Source of the DNA: QPIN01 sp965224575
GTDB taxonomy: Bacteria > Pseudomonadota > Gammaproteobacteria > Methylococcales > Methylomonadaceae
Assembly (NCBI GenBank): GCA_965224575.1
Contig: CBDCZQ010000006.1
Coordinates: 1,860,001-1,924,000 of the forward strand
DNA length: 64,000 nucleotides
Direction of reading: 5' to 3'
In this document: positions 1 to 8,886 of the stretch, one piece after another
Numbering within the stretch: position 1 is the first letter of the stretch
How the letters are laid out: the number at the start of each line of letters is the position of its first letter
The notes under the pieces: model-generated
Told to the model about the DNA's origin: nothing
Database searches by the model: none
The model's input: the letters and a program-made list of their open reading frames with translations, nothing else
Position numbers and translations under genes: made by a program

Positions 1-209
1 GTTGGTTAAAAACAGATATGTCCCAAGATCAGATCCATAAAGCGAGAAATTCAATTAATGGGCATATCAGTCTGTTTAGAACATCAGGTAAACGAGATGA
101 TATTTTTCAGCCTTTACCCAAACATTTATTACAATTACATAGTAAGCTAAAGCAAGCTTTTGACCCTCATGGTATTTTTAATATCGGTCGCATGTATCAA
201 GAGTTTTAA
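1..209 (+). CDS. glcE: glycolate oxidase subunit GlcE, C-terminal end (partial)
   Basis: Only the last ~68 codons are present; the reading frame is open from the window edge and stops with TAA at 207-209. The tail has the typical GlcE ending: a stretch on small-residue/HATLFR-like sequence, then PLP and LKQAFDPHGIFNIGRMY, the FAD-linked oxidase C-terminal signature (AFDPxGIxNxGRMY). GlcE is the second FAD subunit of glycolate oxidase, which oxidises glycolate to glyoxylate together with GlcD and the iron-sulfur subunit GlcF. The glcF gene follows 10 bases downstream, which supports the assignment. The N-terminus and any glcD lie outside the window. Confidence 0.85.
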   Translation, partial: WLKTDMSQDQIHKARNSINGHISLFRTSGKRDDIFQPLPKHLLQLHSKLKQAFDPHGIFNIGRMYQEF

Positions 210-219
210 AAACTATTCT

Positions 220-1437
220 ATGCAAACTCAAACCACAGATCACTACCTAAGCACAGCAGAAGGACAAGAAGCAGATGAGATCATCCGTTCTTGCGTGCAT
301 TGCGGGTTTTGCACTGCGACTTGCCCTACTTATCAGCTTTTAGGTGATGAATTAGATAGCCCTCGTGGTCGTATCTATTTGATCAAACAGATGTTAGAAG
401 GCCAAAAGTTTAGCCAAAAAACGCAACAACATCTAGATCGTTGCCTCAGTTGCCGTTCTTGTGAAACCACTTGTCCTTCGGGTGTGCAATATGGTCGTTT
501 GATTGATATAGGGCGTGAACTGGTTGATAAGCAAGTGTCACGTTTACTGCTTGATCGAATACAACGTTTTGTATTAAGAAAAATTCTTCCCTTTCCCAAT
601 CGGTTTTCATTTTTACTTAAAACAGGGCAATTACTAAAACCACTTTTACCTGCCTTAATAAAACAGAAAATCCCTGATCAACAAAAAGTAATTTTTAAGC
701 CGGAACAAAGCCTAAACCGAAAGATGTTAGTTCTACAAGGCTGCGCGCAATCAGTAGCAACACCCAATACAAATAATGCTACCGCGAATATTCTGCATAA
801 ACTGGGTATAGAACTTATCGCTGCCAATAGGGCAGGGTGTTGTGGCGCAATCAGTCAACATTTATCCGCACCGCAAGAAGCATTAAATTTTATGCGCCGT
901 AATATTGATGCCTGGTGGCCTATGATAGAACAGGGCGCAGAAGCTATAGTTATAACTGCCAGTGGTTGTGGTGTGATTGTTAAAGAATATGGTCATCTAC
1001 TAAAATACGATGTAGATTATGCAGATAAAGCACAAAAAATAAGCGAACTGGCAAAAGATATTAGTGAAATTTTAACGGAAGAAAATCTAGCAATAGAGCG
1101 GATTAACCTATCAACCAAGAAGATTGTATTTCAAAGTCCATGCACTCTACAACACGGACAACAACTAGATGGCGTGGTTGAATCTTTACTTAAACGTTGT
1201 GGGTTTATCCTTAAACCTATTGAAGATGCACATTTATGTTGTGGATCAGCAGGGACTTATTCCATTTTACAAAAAAAAATATCGCAACAACTTTTACAAA
1301 ATAAATTGACTGTTTTACAAAAACATAAACCAGAACTTATTGTTACTGCCAATATAGGTTGTCAGTTGTACTTACAAACGCAAGCAAATGTCCCTGTTAA
1401 ACACTGGATTGAGCTTTTGGATGAAAGTTTTATTTGA
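220..1437 (+). CDS. glcF: glycolate oxidase iron-sulfur subunit GlcF
   Basis: A 405-residue protein of normal GlcF length. Two ferredoxin-type 4Fe-4S motifs lie near the N-terminus (CVHCGFCTATCP, from Cys25, and CLSCRSCETTCP), followed by two cysteine-rich CCG domains of the heterodisulfide-reductase type (CCGAIS near the middle and CCGSAGT near the end). GlcF passes electrons from the GlcD/GlcE flavin subunits to the quinone pool. An upstream in-frame ATG at 160 would run through the end of glcE; the ATG at 220, 10 bases after the glcE stop, gives the conserved N-terminus and is preferred. Likely co-transcribed with glcE. Confidence 0.93.
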   Translation: MQTQTTDHYLSTAEGQEADEIIRSCVHCGFCTATCPTYQLLGDELDSPRGRIYLIKQMLEGQKFSQKTQQHLDRCLSCRSCETTCPSGVQYGRLIDIGRELVDKQVSRLLLDRIQRFVLRKILPFPNRFSFLLKTGQLLKPLLPALIKQKIPDQQKVIFKPEQSLNRKMLVLQGCAQSVATPNTNNATANILHKLGIELIAANRAGCCGAISQHLSAPQEALNFMRRNIDAWWPMIEQGAEAIVITASGCGVIVKEYGHLLKYDVDYADKAQKISELAKDISEILTEENLAIERINLSTKKIVFQSPCTLQHGQQLDGVVESLLKRCGFILKPIEDAHLCCGSAGTYSILQKKISQQLLQNKLTVLQKHKPELIVTANIGCQLYLQTQANVPVKHWIELLDESFI

Positions 1438-1588
1438 AAGGCTTCTTGTTTGTTTGGCGTATTTTATTTTAAACATGATCTCTAAGTGCTGGGGTTGTTC
1501 TTTTTAACAATATTTAGATAACTTTTATTTTTAGTTATCTGTTTTCTTATTTGCTCTTATATTTCTTAGCTATATTTTTTAATGATTG

Positions 1589-1807
1589 TTATCGCATCCA
1601 TGCCGCAATAAGTTTTTTGCATTCTTTTGCACAACTACATTGGGTGTTCTTACAGAAATAGCGTTCATCGGTTTGAAAGCACGCTTTTTTAGTATCATTT
1701 TGTTTTGTCTTTACTTGCTGTTGAGTGACTACAGGCTTTAATTTAAACTCAATAATATTGCTTGAAAAATTATTTTCATTTTTCTCAACTATTCTTGCAG
1801 TTTGCAT
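1589..1807 (-). CDS. small cysteine-rich hypothetical protein (72 aa)
   Basis: Not recognised as a named family. The N-terminal half is polar and probably flexible; the C-terminal 30 residues hold five cysteines (43, 52, 57, 59, 63; spacing C-x8-C-x4-C-x-C-x3-C) in a block containing DERYFC and ending ECKKLIAAW, which suggests a small metal or Fe-S binding module. A clear Shine-Dalgarno-like sequence (GAGGTGG) lies 5-6 bases upstream of the ATG, which favours a real gene over a chance frame. It stands alone between glcF (convergent) and the divergent Crp/Fnr gene. I recall similar C-terminal blocks in other gammaproteobacterial small proteins, but this is unverified. Confidence 0.6.
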   Translation of the reverse strand: MQTARIVEKNENNFSSNIIEFKLKPVVTQQQVKTKQNDTKKACFQTDERYFCKNTQCSCAKECKKLIAAWMR

Positions 1808-2087
1808 AATGCCACCTCGTTAATTTGTATCGTCAAATATTTCTGAGTGAAGTTAGTTCAGCTCATGTTCATTGAATAATATACCTTCTTGAAAGTATAA
1901 AAATTAACATAGATTAAGTTTTATAAAAAAAATTAAAATGAATAAATAGTTTTAAAAATAGTCTAAAACATTGAACTGTTATACATTTATTTAAACAATA
2001 AACTGTTTAAATCTATGATTATAAAGATAATGAAAATTTAGTAGAGGGTTCTTTTATTTAGAAAATATTGTTAATCAAGGAGAGCTC

Positions 2088-2834
2088 ATGGGGACGAATA
2101 ATTCAGTTGTATTTTGTAAAAACTGTCCAAGAAATCATTATGGAGTTTGCTCCGGGATAGAAAAAATCCTTAATCAGGATAGTGAGTTTCACCCCCTAAA
2201 GTCACAAAATGTGCCCGCCAAGCAATATTTGTTTTATCAGGGTGAAAGTCCCGTTAAAACTTATATCTTACGTCAAGGCTGGATACTTTTAACTCAAGTT
2301 TCTGTACAAGGTAAACGACAGGTTTTACGTTCTGTTTTGCCGGGTGATATGCTTGGTTTCCAAACTAATTTAAATAAACCTTTTTCTTATTCTGCAATGA
2401 CATTGCAAGATTCTATTGTTTGTTGTGTGCCTGATTTATTACAGATGTGCGGTCGATACCCAGAGTTGTCTTTAAAACTTATTTGGGAAGAAGAGTCTGA
2501 AAGAAACTTGGCAGAGCATTATATGGTTAATATTGCTCATCGGAGTGCACGAGAGAAAATTGCATTTATGGCATTTGAGTTATATCAACGTTTAAAATCA
2601 CGAGGTTTAAATAATGCTTATGTTATTCCTTTTCCATTGAAGCAGGAAGACATTGCTGATACTTTAGGTATGAGTACAATTCATGTCAACCGAACGCTTC
2701 ATAAATTGGAACAAGATAATTTGTTATCTTTGCATAAACATGAACTTAAACTTTTGGACTGTGAAAAACTTGCTACTTTAGTTGGTATGGATTTTATAGA
2801 ATTAGATAGTTGTGAAATTTCTGATGTAGCCTAA
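2088..2834 (+). CDS. Crp/Fnr-family transcriptional regulator with FNR-like cysteines
   Basis: A 248-residue protein with a cyclic-nucleotide-binding-type sensor domain (about 40-130), a long dimer helix and a C-terminal winged helix (helix-turn-helix about 195-222, QEDIADTLGMSTIHVNRTL). Three N-terminal cysteines (10, 13, 21) and Cys112/113 sit where FNR has its 4Fe-4S ligands (C20-x2-C23-x5-C29 and C122), although here the last N-terminal gap is seven residues. The recognition helix has HVNR instead of the FNR ExxSR, so DNA targets should differ from the classical FNR box. A strong ribosome binding site AAGGAG is five bases before the ATG. An oxygen/redox-sensing role is inferred. Confidence 0.82.
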   Translation: MGTNNSVVFCKNCPRNHYGVCSGIEKILNQDSEFHPLKSQNVPAKQYLFYQGESPVKTYILRQGWILLTQVSVQGKRQVLRSVLPGDMLGFQTNLNKPFSYSAMTLQDSIVCCVPDLLQMCGRYPELSLKLIWEEESERNLAEHYMVNIAHRSAREKIAFMAFELYQRLKSRGLNNAYVIPFPLKQEDIADTLGMSTIHVNRTLHKLEQDNLLSLHKHELKLLDCEKLATLVGMDFIELDSCEISDVA

Positions 2835-2838
2835 TTGT

Positions 2839-3399
2839 TTATGAAGATGATTTCCATTTTATTGAGCATCCTATGCTAGCAATTTGTTCTTTTGGTCCAT
2901 GACTCGTTTGAGCAATTTGTTTCATTGCATTAAATAAATCTCGTTTAACAGTATCGGGTGCTGTTTGCTTGTTGCTAGCATCAAGCCTTCCTCTGTATTG
3001 CAGTTCCCTGTTTTTGTTGTAACCAAAAAAATCTGGGGTACAGATTGCACCATACTTTTTTGCTATATCTTGGGTTTCGTCTAATAAGTAAGGAAAATTA
3101 AAATTTAATTCCTTGGCTAGAAGTTGCATGTTTTCAAAAGAATCTTCTGGATATTCAATTGTATCGTTAGAAGAAATGGCTACAGAGGCAATGCCTAATG
3201 ATTTGAGCTCTGTTGTATCTCTTAAAATACGCTGATGTATAGCTTTTACATAGGGACAATGATTACAGATAAACATGATTAGCAAGCCATTTTTGCCCAT
3301 ACATTCTTCTAATGTCCAGTTTTTATTATCTGTACCGAGTAAATCAAATGAGGGAGCTTTTGAGCCAAAATCACAGACAGGGGGATTTAATGAAACCAT
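2839..3399 (-). CDS. thioredoxin-fold / peroxiredoxin-like family protein
   Basis: A 186-residue cytoplasmic protein (no signal peptide) of the AhpC/TSA-like thioredoxin superfamily. The motif CNHCPYV (about residues 45-51) sits at the N-terminus of the second helix, as expected for a redox CxxC, and the later CTPDFFG holds the conserved cis-proline of this fold. The family is known as PRX-like, with roles proposed in peroxide or disulfide handling; substrate unknown. Convergent with the Crp/Fnr gene: the stops are four bases apart. The start has a weak AAAGGT ribosome binding site. The 79-base gap to the VWA operon on the other strand must hold both promoters. Confidence 0.8.
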   Translation of the reverse strand: MVSLNPPVCDFGSKAPSFDLLGTDNKNWTLEECMGKNGLLIMFICNHCPYVKAIHQRILRDTTELKSLGIASVAISSNDTIEYPEDSFENMQLLAKELNFNFPYLLDETQDIAKKYGAICTPDFFGYNKNRELQYRGRLDASNKQTAPDTVKRDLFNAMKQIAQTSHGPKEQIASIGCSIKWKSSS

Positions 3400-3478
3400 A
3401 AAAGTACCTTTTGTAGGGTAAAATCAAATATTTAAGCTATATTTTAGAGTTATAGTATAAATTATTAAACAGGGTCTA

Positions 3479-5260
3479 ATGTACAGTAAATTACAATTGC
3501 TTTGTATCAGTTTTTTATTGGCTTATGCCTTTTCAACCGGGTATGCTGCTGAGACAGATAGCTCGTCTTCAGAGTTACAAATACTGATTGATGTTTCTGG
3601 CAGTATGAAACACAACGATCCAAAAAATCTACGCATACCGGCTTTAAAATTATTAGTCAATTTATTGCCAGATGGAACAAACGTTGGAATTTGGTTATTT
3701 GCAGAGAAAACCAGAGTATTAGTAAAAACAGGGATTGTTAATAAAAAGTGGAAAAAAAAGGCTTTATCAAAGATAAATAAAACCCATTCGTCTGGTCTTT
3801 TTACTAATATTGAAGAGGCCATTCTGCAATCATCAAAAGCTTGGTTTAACAAACCAGAAAGCCAGACAAGACATTTAATTTTATTAACGGATGGGGTGGT
3901 TGATGTTTCTGAAGATATTATGGAGAGTGCTGAATCCAGAGAAAGAATCTTGATTGAGCAAGTGACAGAATTGCAACAGGCAGGAATAAAAGTACATACC
4001 ATTGCTTTATCTGAAAATGCAGATACACAATTATTAGAAAAACTAGCTTTTGATACTAATGGCTGGAATGAAACAGTTTTGTATGCGGATCAATTACAGA
4101 AAGTTTTTTTTAAAATATTTAAACAGGCAGTTCCTAAAGATACAGTACCCATACAAGGGAATAGTTTTAAAGTAGATAGTTCTATTGATGAGTTTTCTGT
4201 GCTTATTTTTAAGAAAGAAGGGGCTCAAGTGACTCAGTTAATTACACCAGACAATACAGAAATAGATGTTGATAATCAAGTTGAAAATGTTTCCTGGTTA
4301 AGTGATAAAAACTATGATTTGGTGACGATAAAAAAACCTATGACAGGGAAATGGGTAATAGATGCTGAAATGGATCCAGATAATCAAGTCATGATTGTCA
4401 CAGATTTAAAATTTAAAGTAGAGGAAATACCTAACCATATTTCAGATCAAGAGTCGCTTGATTTATCTGCATATTTCTCAGATAAACATGAATTAATTAG
4501 TCGAGAAGAGTTTTTAAATTTAATTGAAATCTCTATTGAGCTAATAAATGAAACAGGAGAGAAAAAAGAATGGAAAATGCAGTCTGTTACAGAAAAACCA
4601 GGGTTGTTTCGAAAAATAGTAGAATCAGGTTTAGGGAGGGGTAAGCATACTATTAAAATCAAAGTGGATGGTAAAACCTTCCAAAGGGAATACATTCAAG
4701 CGATAGAGGTAGTTGAAAGCTTAATCAGAGTTGATGTAGAGATCAATAAAAAATCACGAATAGTTACCATCAAATTAATCCCTGATAAGAATCTAATTAA
4801 TTCAGAAAAGATGAGTATTCAGGCAAGTATTACTCAATCAGGGCAAGTTGTAAAAAACCGTGAGCTTATTAATAAAAATGGGACGTGGGAGTTAGTAGTA
4901 GAAGAGACTCTTGAGGGTGAGAGAAAAATTATAAATTTTTCAATAACTGCTAGATCTTTAAAAGGTAATGCACTTTCACCTAATCTTAAGCCTATTGTTG
5001 TTGATGATAGTTTGTTTTTTAAGTCAAAGGTTGAATCACAAACTGATGAGGTAGAACAGAATTTAGAAAAAACAAAAGATGATGATTCGGATGAAGATGA
5101 AGACGATATTGATGAGAATAATGATATTAATTGGATAAAAACATCAGCAATTGTGGTAGTTGTAAATATAATAGTGATTGCTATTGGTTTTTTCCTGTTT
5201 AATTTTTTGAAAAAAAGAGCTGCTAATTCACAAGCTCAGTTATTGGCTAGATTAGAATGA
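3479..5260 (+). CDS. signal-peptide VWA domain protein with C-terminal membrane anchor (TIGR03503-like)
   Basis: A 593-residue protein with a signal peptide (first ~23 residues, ending GYAA), a von Willebrand A domain (about 33-215) with an intact MIDAS motif DVSGS (38-42) and a later LLTDG segment, a long middle part of probable beta-sandwich domains, a very acidic linker (about 525-548, runs of D/E), and one transmembrane helix near residues 555-576 with a positive cytoplasmic tail. So the VWA domain faces the periplasm. It resembles the gammaproteobacterial TIGR03503 group from memory; function unknown. First gene of a three-gene operon: its TGA stop overlaps the next ATG (ATGA). Confidence 0.8.
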   Translation: MYSKLQLLCISFLLAYAFSTGYAAETDSSSSELQILIDVSGSMKHNDPKNLRIPALKLLVNLLPDGTNVGIWLFAEKTRVLVKTGIVNKKWKKKALSKINKTHSSGLFTNIEEAILQSSKAWFNKPESQTRHLILLTDGVVDVSEDIMESAESRERILIEQVTELQQAGIKVHTIALSENADTQLLEKLAFDTNGWNETVLYADQLQKVFFKIFKQAVPKDTVPIQGNSFKVDSSIDEFSVLIFKKEGAQVTQLITPDNTEIDVDNQVENVSWLSDKNYDLVTIKKPMTGKWVIDAEMDPDNQVMIVTDLKFKVEEIPNHISDQESLDLSAYFSDKHELISREEFLNLIEISIELINETGEKKEWKMQSVTEKPGLFRKIVESGLGRGKHTIKIKVDGKTFQREYIQAIEVVESLIRVDVEINKKSRIVTIKLIPDKNLINSEKMSIQASITQSGQVVKNRELINKNGTWELVVEETLEGERKIINFSITARSLKGNALSPNLKPIVVDDSLFFKSKVESQTDEVEQNLEKTKDDDSDEDEDDIDENNDINWIKTSAIVVVVNIIVIAIGFFLFNFLKKRAANSQAQLLARLE

Positions 5261-5901
5261 TAGAACTTAACTCCATAACGGTAGTTTTATTGGTAGAAGC
5301 TTTAATCGTTTTACTTTTACTTATATTAATTTTCTTGATGATATACAGAAATAAAAATTCTGTTAACCAAACTGCTGTTCATAAATTAATTAATAAACTG
5401 GAAAAAGATGACAAATATAAAACTAAGGATCTAGAAAATGTATTTACAGAGTCTTGTGGGATTGATCGAGTTCTAACAGAGGAGACAATAAATGAAATTA
5501 GTATTAAAGAGCGTAAATTATATAAGCAAATAGTGAAAATATTTTTTAATAGAGATATTAAATTATTAGCAAAGGTCGATCAACATATCAATAGCTTATC
5601 TGAACCTTATGTCAGCTTGATTAGAAATTCTGTTGTGAATAATCAAGCAGAAACAAAAGAACTAGAGTTTACCAAAAGTAAGGTTAATAATCTTGAGCAA
5701 GAAAATGATATCCTTCGAGAAAAAGTAGCTGCTGCTACAGATACAATGAAAGAAATCTCAGATGAATATATGCGTGTGTTTAGGGGAACACAAACAGAGT
5801 TAGAGTTAAGAAAAAGTAGTATTAAAATGTTTCAAACTTTTCGTGAAACTAAAAAACGGATAGAAAGCTCTGTGAATAAACTTGAAATAGAGGAATTATG
5901 A
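5257..5901 (+). CDS. single-span membrane protein with coiled-coil domain
   Basis: A 214-residue protein with no family I recognise. It has one strong N-terminal transmembrane helix (about 7-30, mostly L/I/V) and a cytoplasmic part rich in K and E; residues about 135-175 have heptad character and the segment up to the C-terminus should be helical. The gene overlaps the stops of its neighbours by four bases on both sides (ATGA at 5257 and 5898), so translation of all three genes is coupled, and the product probably forms a complex with the VWA protein. The role is unknown; scaffold or adaptor across the inner membrane is inference. Confidence 0.75.
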   Translation: MIELNSITVVLLVEALIVLLLLILIFLMIYRNKNSVNQTAVHKLINKLEKDDKYKTKDLENVFTESCGIDRVLTEETINEISIKERKLYKQIVKIFFNRDIKLLAKVDQHINSLSEPYVSLIRNSVVNNQAETKELEFTKSKVNNLEQENDILREKVAAATDTMKEISDEYMRVFRGTQTELELRKSSIKMFQTFRETKKRIESSVNKLEIEEL

Positions 5902-6572
5902 ACATGACACTCACTATTTTGATTATAGAAAGCATTGTAGTTTTATTGGGAATTAGTGGTTTTTTATTTTTTTTACGATTGAAAAAAAAATCTAAAAAAC
6001 TTTTTGAATTAAATCAAATATTAAAAAATATCAGTAGCCAAGAGGGTGAGCGAAAAGCTCATTTGGTTAACTATTTACAAGAAGGGTATGCGCTTAGTAG
6101 TGAAAAGGCAGAAGAGTCAGCAGCTTATATGGTTGAAGCAGAAAAACAATTTATTCAACAATTTATAAAAGAACAAATAGACGAAGCTTCAGTTGTTGAT
6201 TTCCACCAAAATCTATGTGAATTACTTGATCAATATTTATATTTTGTACCGACTAGTACCGTAGAAGAGAATAATCCTGCTAATGTTGAACAGGCTGAAA
6301 TAACAACAAAAGCAGTATTGTTAGAGGAGAAAAACCATGATTCTGATGAGAAAAAAGAAGAGCCGGATTGGGGGGAAGCATTTGCTGAATCAGGAGAAGA
6401 GGTGGATGAGCAAACTAAAGCTGTTTTTGATAGCAATAATGAAGAGAAAGAAAGTGATTCAACGGTAGCAGATGAAGAACCAGATTGGGGAGATGCCTTT
6501 GCAGAATCGGGTGATGAAGTAGATGAGCAAACAAAAGCTGGTTATGAAGCTGATAGCCTGGAAACTGAATAA
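5898..6572 (+). CDS. membrane protein with acidic tail carrying two tandem DWG(E/D)AFAES repeats
   Basis: A 224-residue protein; family not recognised. One N-terminal transmembrane helix (about 5-26) is followed by a helical cytoplasmic region (about 30-115) and an acidic low-complexity tail. The tail holds two nearly identical 21-22-residue units (coded about 6361-6423 and 6478-6540), core EPDWG(E/D)AFAESG(E/D)EVDEQTKA, separated by a variable acidic spacer. Their DNA differs mainly at third codon positions, so the peptide is conserved by selection. A repeated W-containing acidic motif in a disordered tail looks like a docking peptide. Last gene of the VWA operon, coupled by an ATGA overlap; convergent with ubiB 11 bases downstream. 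Confidence 0.75.
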   Translation: MNMTLTILIIESIVVLLGISGFLFFLRLKKKSKKLFELNQILKNISSQEGERKAHLVNYLQEGYALSSEKAEESAAYMVEAEKQFIQQFIKEQIDEASVVDFHQNLCELLDQYLYFVPTSTVEENNPANVEQAEITTKAVLLEEKNHDSDEKKEEPDWGEAFAESGEEVDEQTKAVFDSNNEEKESDSTVADEEPDWGDAFAESGDEVDEQTKAGYEADSLETE

Positions 6573-6583
6573 AAGTGTTTAGA

Positions 6584-8131
6584 TTACTGCATTAAAATAG
6601 CAGTAGCTATCACTATAGTACTTGCTAAAATAGTCCAGACTGTTCCTTTATGGTCTTTTTCTATTTGCTGGCGTAAGTGAGAAATTTCTTCGTTTTGAGT
6701 TTCTAGCTGTAACTTTGTATGGGTGGCACTATCTAACGCCTGAAATAACAATATTGGCATTTCAGGAAAGTGTTCTGCAATTTGTGGAAATTGTTTAACT
6801 AGTTGTTTGATTTTGGCTTTAGGCCCAAGTCGTTGATGAAACCAGTCTTCAAGAAAAGGTTTTGCAGTTTGCCATAAATCAAGATCTGGGTAGAGTTGGC
6901 GGCCTAGGCCTTCAATATTAAGTAAGGTCTTTTGCAAAAGCACTAGTTGAGGTTGAACAACCATATTAAATCGTCTGGCAGTCTGAAATAAACGCATTAA
7001 GAGTAATCCAAAGGATATGTCTTTTAAGGGTTTGTCAAAAATTGGTTCACAGACACTTCTTATCGCTGATTCAAAGTCTTCAACACGAGTATTAGAAGGA
7101 ACCCAGCCTGATTCAATATGCATTTCGGCTACACGGCGGTAATCTCGGTTAAAGAAAGCAAGAAAATTTTCTGCTAGATAACGTTGGTCAGAGAGTGAAA
7201 GTGAGCCAACAATACCAAAATCAACCGCAATATATTTATCAGGTAGATCAACAAAGATATTACCTGGATGCATGTCAGCATGAAAAAAATTATCTCGAAA
7301 AACTTGAGTAAAAAATATTTCTACCCCTCGTTCTGCTAATAATTTAAAATTAGCACCTTCTCGTTTTAATTGATCAATATCTCCAACAGGTACTCCGTGA
7401 ATTCTTTCCATAACCAAAATTTTTCTACGCGTAAATTCCCAGTGTATTTCAGGAATATAGAGTGAATCAGATGATTTGAAATTATCTCGTATTTTTGTAG
7501 CATTTGCGGCTTCTTTAACTAAGTCCAGTTCATCCTGAAGTGTTTTTTCGAATTCAGCAACAACTTCTAAAGCACGTAATCTTTTTGCATCATCCCAGAA
7601 CTTTTCAGCTAATCGAGCCAGTTCATAGAGTAAGCCAACATCAGTATGAATTCTTTTTTCTATGTTAGGTCTTAAAACTTTAACAATAACTTGGTTTCCA
7701 CTATGTAACGTTGCTGTGTGGACTTGAGCTACAGATGCAGATGCTAAAGGGTTATGGTCAAATTCTGCAAAAGCATCTACTATAGTTTTTCCAAGTTGCT
7801 CTTCAATAACTTGAATTGCTTGATCGTTTGGAAAAGGGGGAACTTTATCTTGAAGTTTAACCAGTTCATCTGCAATATCATCGGGTAGAATGTCTTTTCT
7901 AGTCGATAAGGCTTGGCCAAATTTAATGAAAATAGGACCTAAATCTTCTAGTGTTTTACGAATCCGAACACCACGCGGTTCTATTGGTTTTTTGAGCCAA
8001 AAATTTGGTGAAAGAAATGCAATAAAGCGGATAGGACGAAATAAGTGTGTTTTTAGAATAATTTCGTCTAAACCGTGGTACATCATTACCCAGTTAATGT
8101 GAATTAAGCGGATCAATACTTTTGGGTTCAC
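6584..8131 (-). CDS. ubiB: ubiquinone biosynthesis accessory kinase-like protein UbiB
   Basis: A 515-residue member of the ABC1/ADCK/UbiB family, usual length. Visible motifs: the KxGQ loop (FIKFGQALSTR), the ATP-binding lysine in VKVLRP, the catalytic-loop equivalent HADMHPGNIFV and the metal-binding DFG (VDFGIVG). A C-terminal hydrophobic helix (last ~20 residues) should anchor it in the inner membrane. UbiB is an ATPase that supports late aerobic ubiquinone synthesis. It starts with GTG, sharing one base with the ubiJ stop (TAGTG); the GTG start matches the N-terminus of E. coli UbiB in length. Third gene of ubiE-ubiJ-ubiB. Confidence 0.95.
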   Translation of the reverse strand: MNPKVLIRLIHINWVMMYHGLDEIILKTHLFRPIRFIAFLSPNFWLKKPIEPRGVRIRKTLEDLGPIFIKFGQALSTRKDILPDDIADELVKLQDKVPPFPNDQAIQVIEEQLGKTIVDAFAEFDHNPLASASVAQVHTATLHSGNQVIVKVLRPNIEKRIHTDVGLLYELARLAEKFWDDAKRLRALEVVAEFEKTLQDELDLVKEAANATKIRDNFKSSDSLYIPEIHWEFTRRKILVMERIHGVPVGDIDQLKREGANFKLLAERGVEIFFTQVFRDNFFHADMHPGNIFVDLPDKYIAVDFGIVGSLSLSDQRYLAENFLAFFNRDYRRVAEMHIESGWVPSNTRVEDFESAIRSVCEPIFDKPLKDISFGLLLMRLFQTARRFNMVVQPQLVLLQKTLLNIEGLGRQLYPDLDLWQTAKPFLEDWFHQRLGPKAKIKQLVKQFPQIAEHFPEMPILLFQALDSATHTKLQLETQNEEISHLRQQIEKDHKGTVWTILASTIVIATAILMQ

Positions 8132-8790
8132 TACGAAATATCCTTTTTATTTGATTTATTTATGCGAGCAGGTGATGTGTTTAGTTGGCTAGCTTGAATT
8201 TTTTTAATTCGAGCCAGTAAACGGTCATAATCAGAACGAAGTTGATCAACATGCTGATAAAATTGATCAGCTTCTGGTGCGGCAGGTAGATCCCTAGTTT
8301 CTTCTTGTAAAAATTCTTTGCTATTAAGTTTAAAGGTATTAATAGACTCTTCAGTCCAGTTCTGACCGCTTCGAAAGATGTTGCCAATTTTATGGGCGAT
8401 CACATCTCCAGTAATGTGAGAAAGTTTCTCTTCAAGGTCTATATCGAGTTTTTCAAAAAGTTGTTGGAATTTATGTGCTACTTGAGTATTACCTTCAATT
8501 TTGACTTCTCCACTAAAAATTGATCGCATTGGGGTAGAGCTTAATCCCATAAAACCTAAAGCAGATAAACTACCACTGATGGTTGTATCTACTTCGTGTG
8601 TATAATTTTCAAGAATCTGAATTTTGTCAGTTGTTGGGCAGAGGTATAAAGTTTCATTAAACGGTAATATGTTAATAGCTATAACTTTGCCTGAAATAGG
8701 TGTTAGAAACAGGCTTATATCTTCATCCAAAGATAAGTATTGATTTAATGAGGATTCTAGTGCGCTGATTAATAACGGTTTAATGACCAT
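8131..8790 (-). CDS. ubiJ: ubiquinone biosynthesis accessory factor UbiJ (SCP2 domain)
   Basis: A 219-residue protein at the ubiJ position between ubiE and ubiB. The first ~120 residues form an SCP2 sterol-carrier-like lipid-binding domain (typical short strands around GEVKIEGNTQVAHKF) and the C-terminal third is helical with a basic tail rich in K and N. UbiJ helps assemble the cytosolic Ubi metabolon and binds hydrophobic ubiquinone intermediates. Sequence conservation in this family is low, so the call relies on the fold-like pattern and the conserved gene order. It lies 96 bases downstream of ubiE and overlaps ubiB by one base. Confidence 0.88.
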   Translation of the reverse strand: MVIKPLLISALESSLNQYLSLDEDISLFLTPISGKVIAINILPFNETLYLCPTTDKIQILENYTHEVDTTISGSLSALGFMGLSSTPMRSIFSGEVKIEGNTQVAHKFQQLFEKLDIDLEEKLSHITGDVIAHKIGNIFRSGQNWTEESINTFKLNSKEFLQEETRDLPAAPEADQFYQHVDQLRSDYDRLLARIKKIQASQLNTSPARINKSNKKDIS

Positions 8791-8886
8791 TTTTTACTCT
8801 TGATGCTTTTTTAGGGTTGGGTTAGGAATGTGTATGAAACAAGCTAGTTATCGAAGTTATTTTGTTCTTGTTCCTTAGGTGTTTTC

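Noticed and set aside
1808..2087. Search for a classical FNR box (TTGAT-N4-ATCAA) in front of the Crp/Fnr gene
   Set aside because: No close match was found by eye; autoregulation is therefore not claimed.
3523..4002. A 159-codon minus-strand frame inside the VWA gene
   Set aside because: Antisense to a gene with a signal peptide, MIDAS and clear domain structure; its product has no domain signature. Shadow frame.
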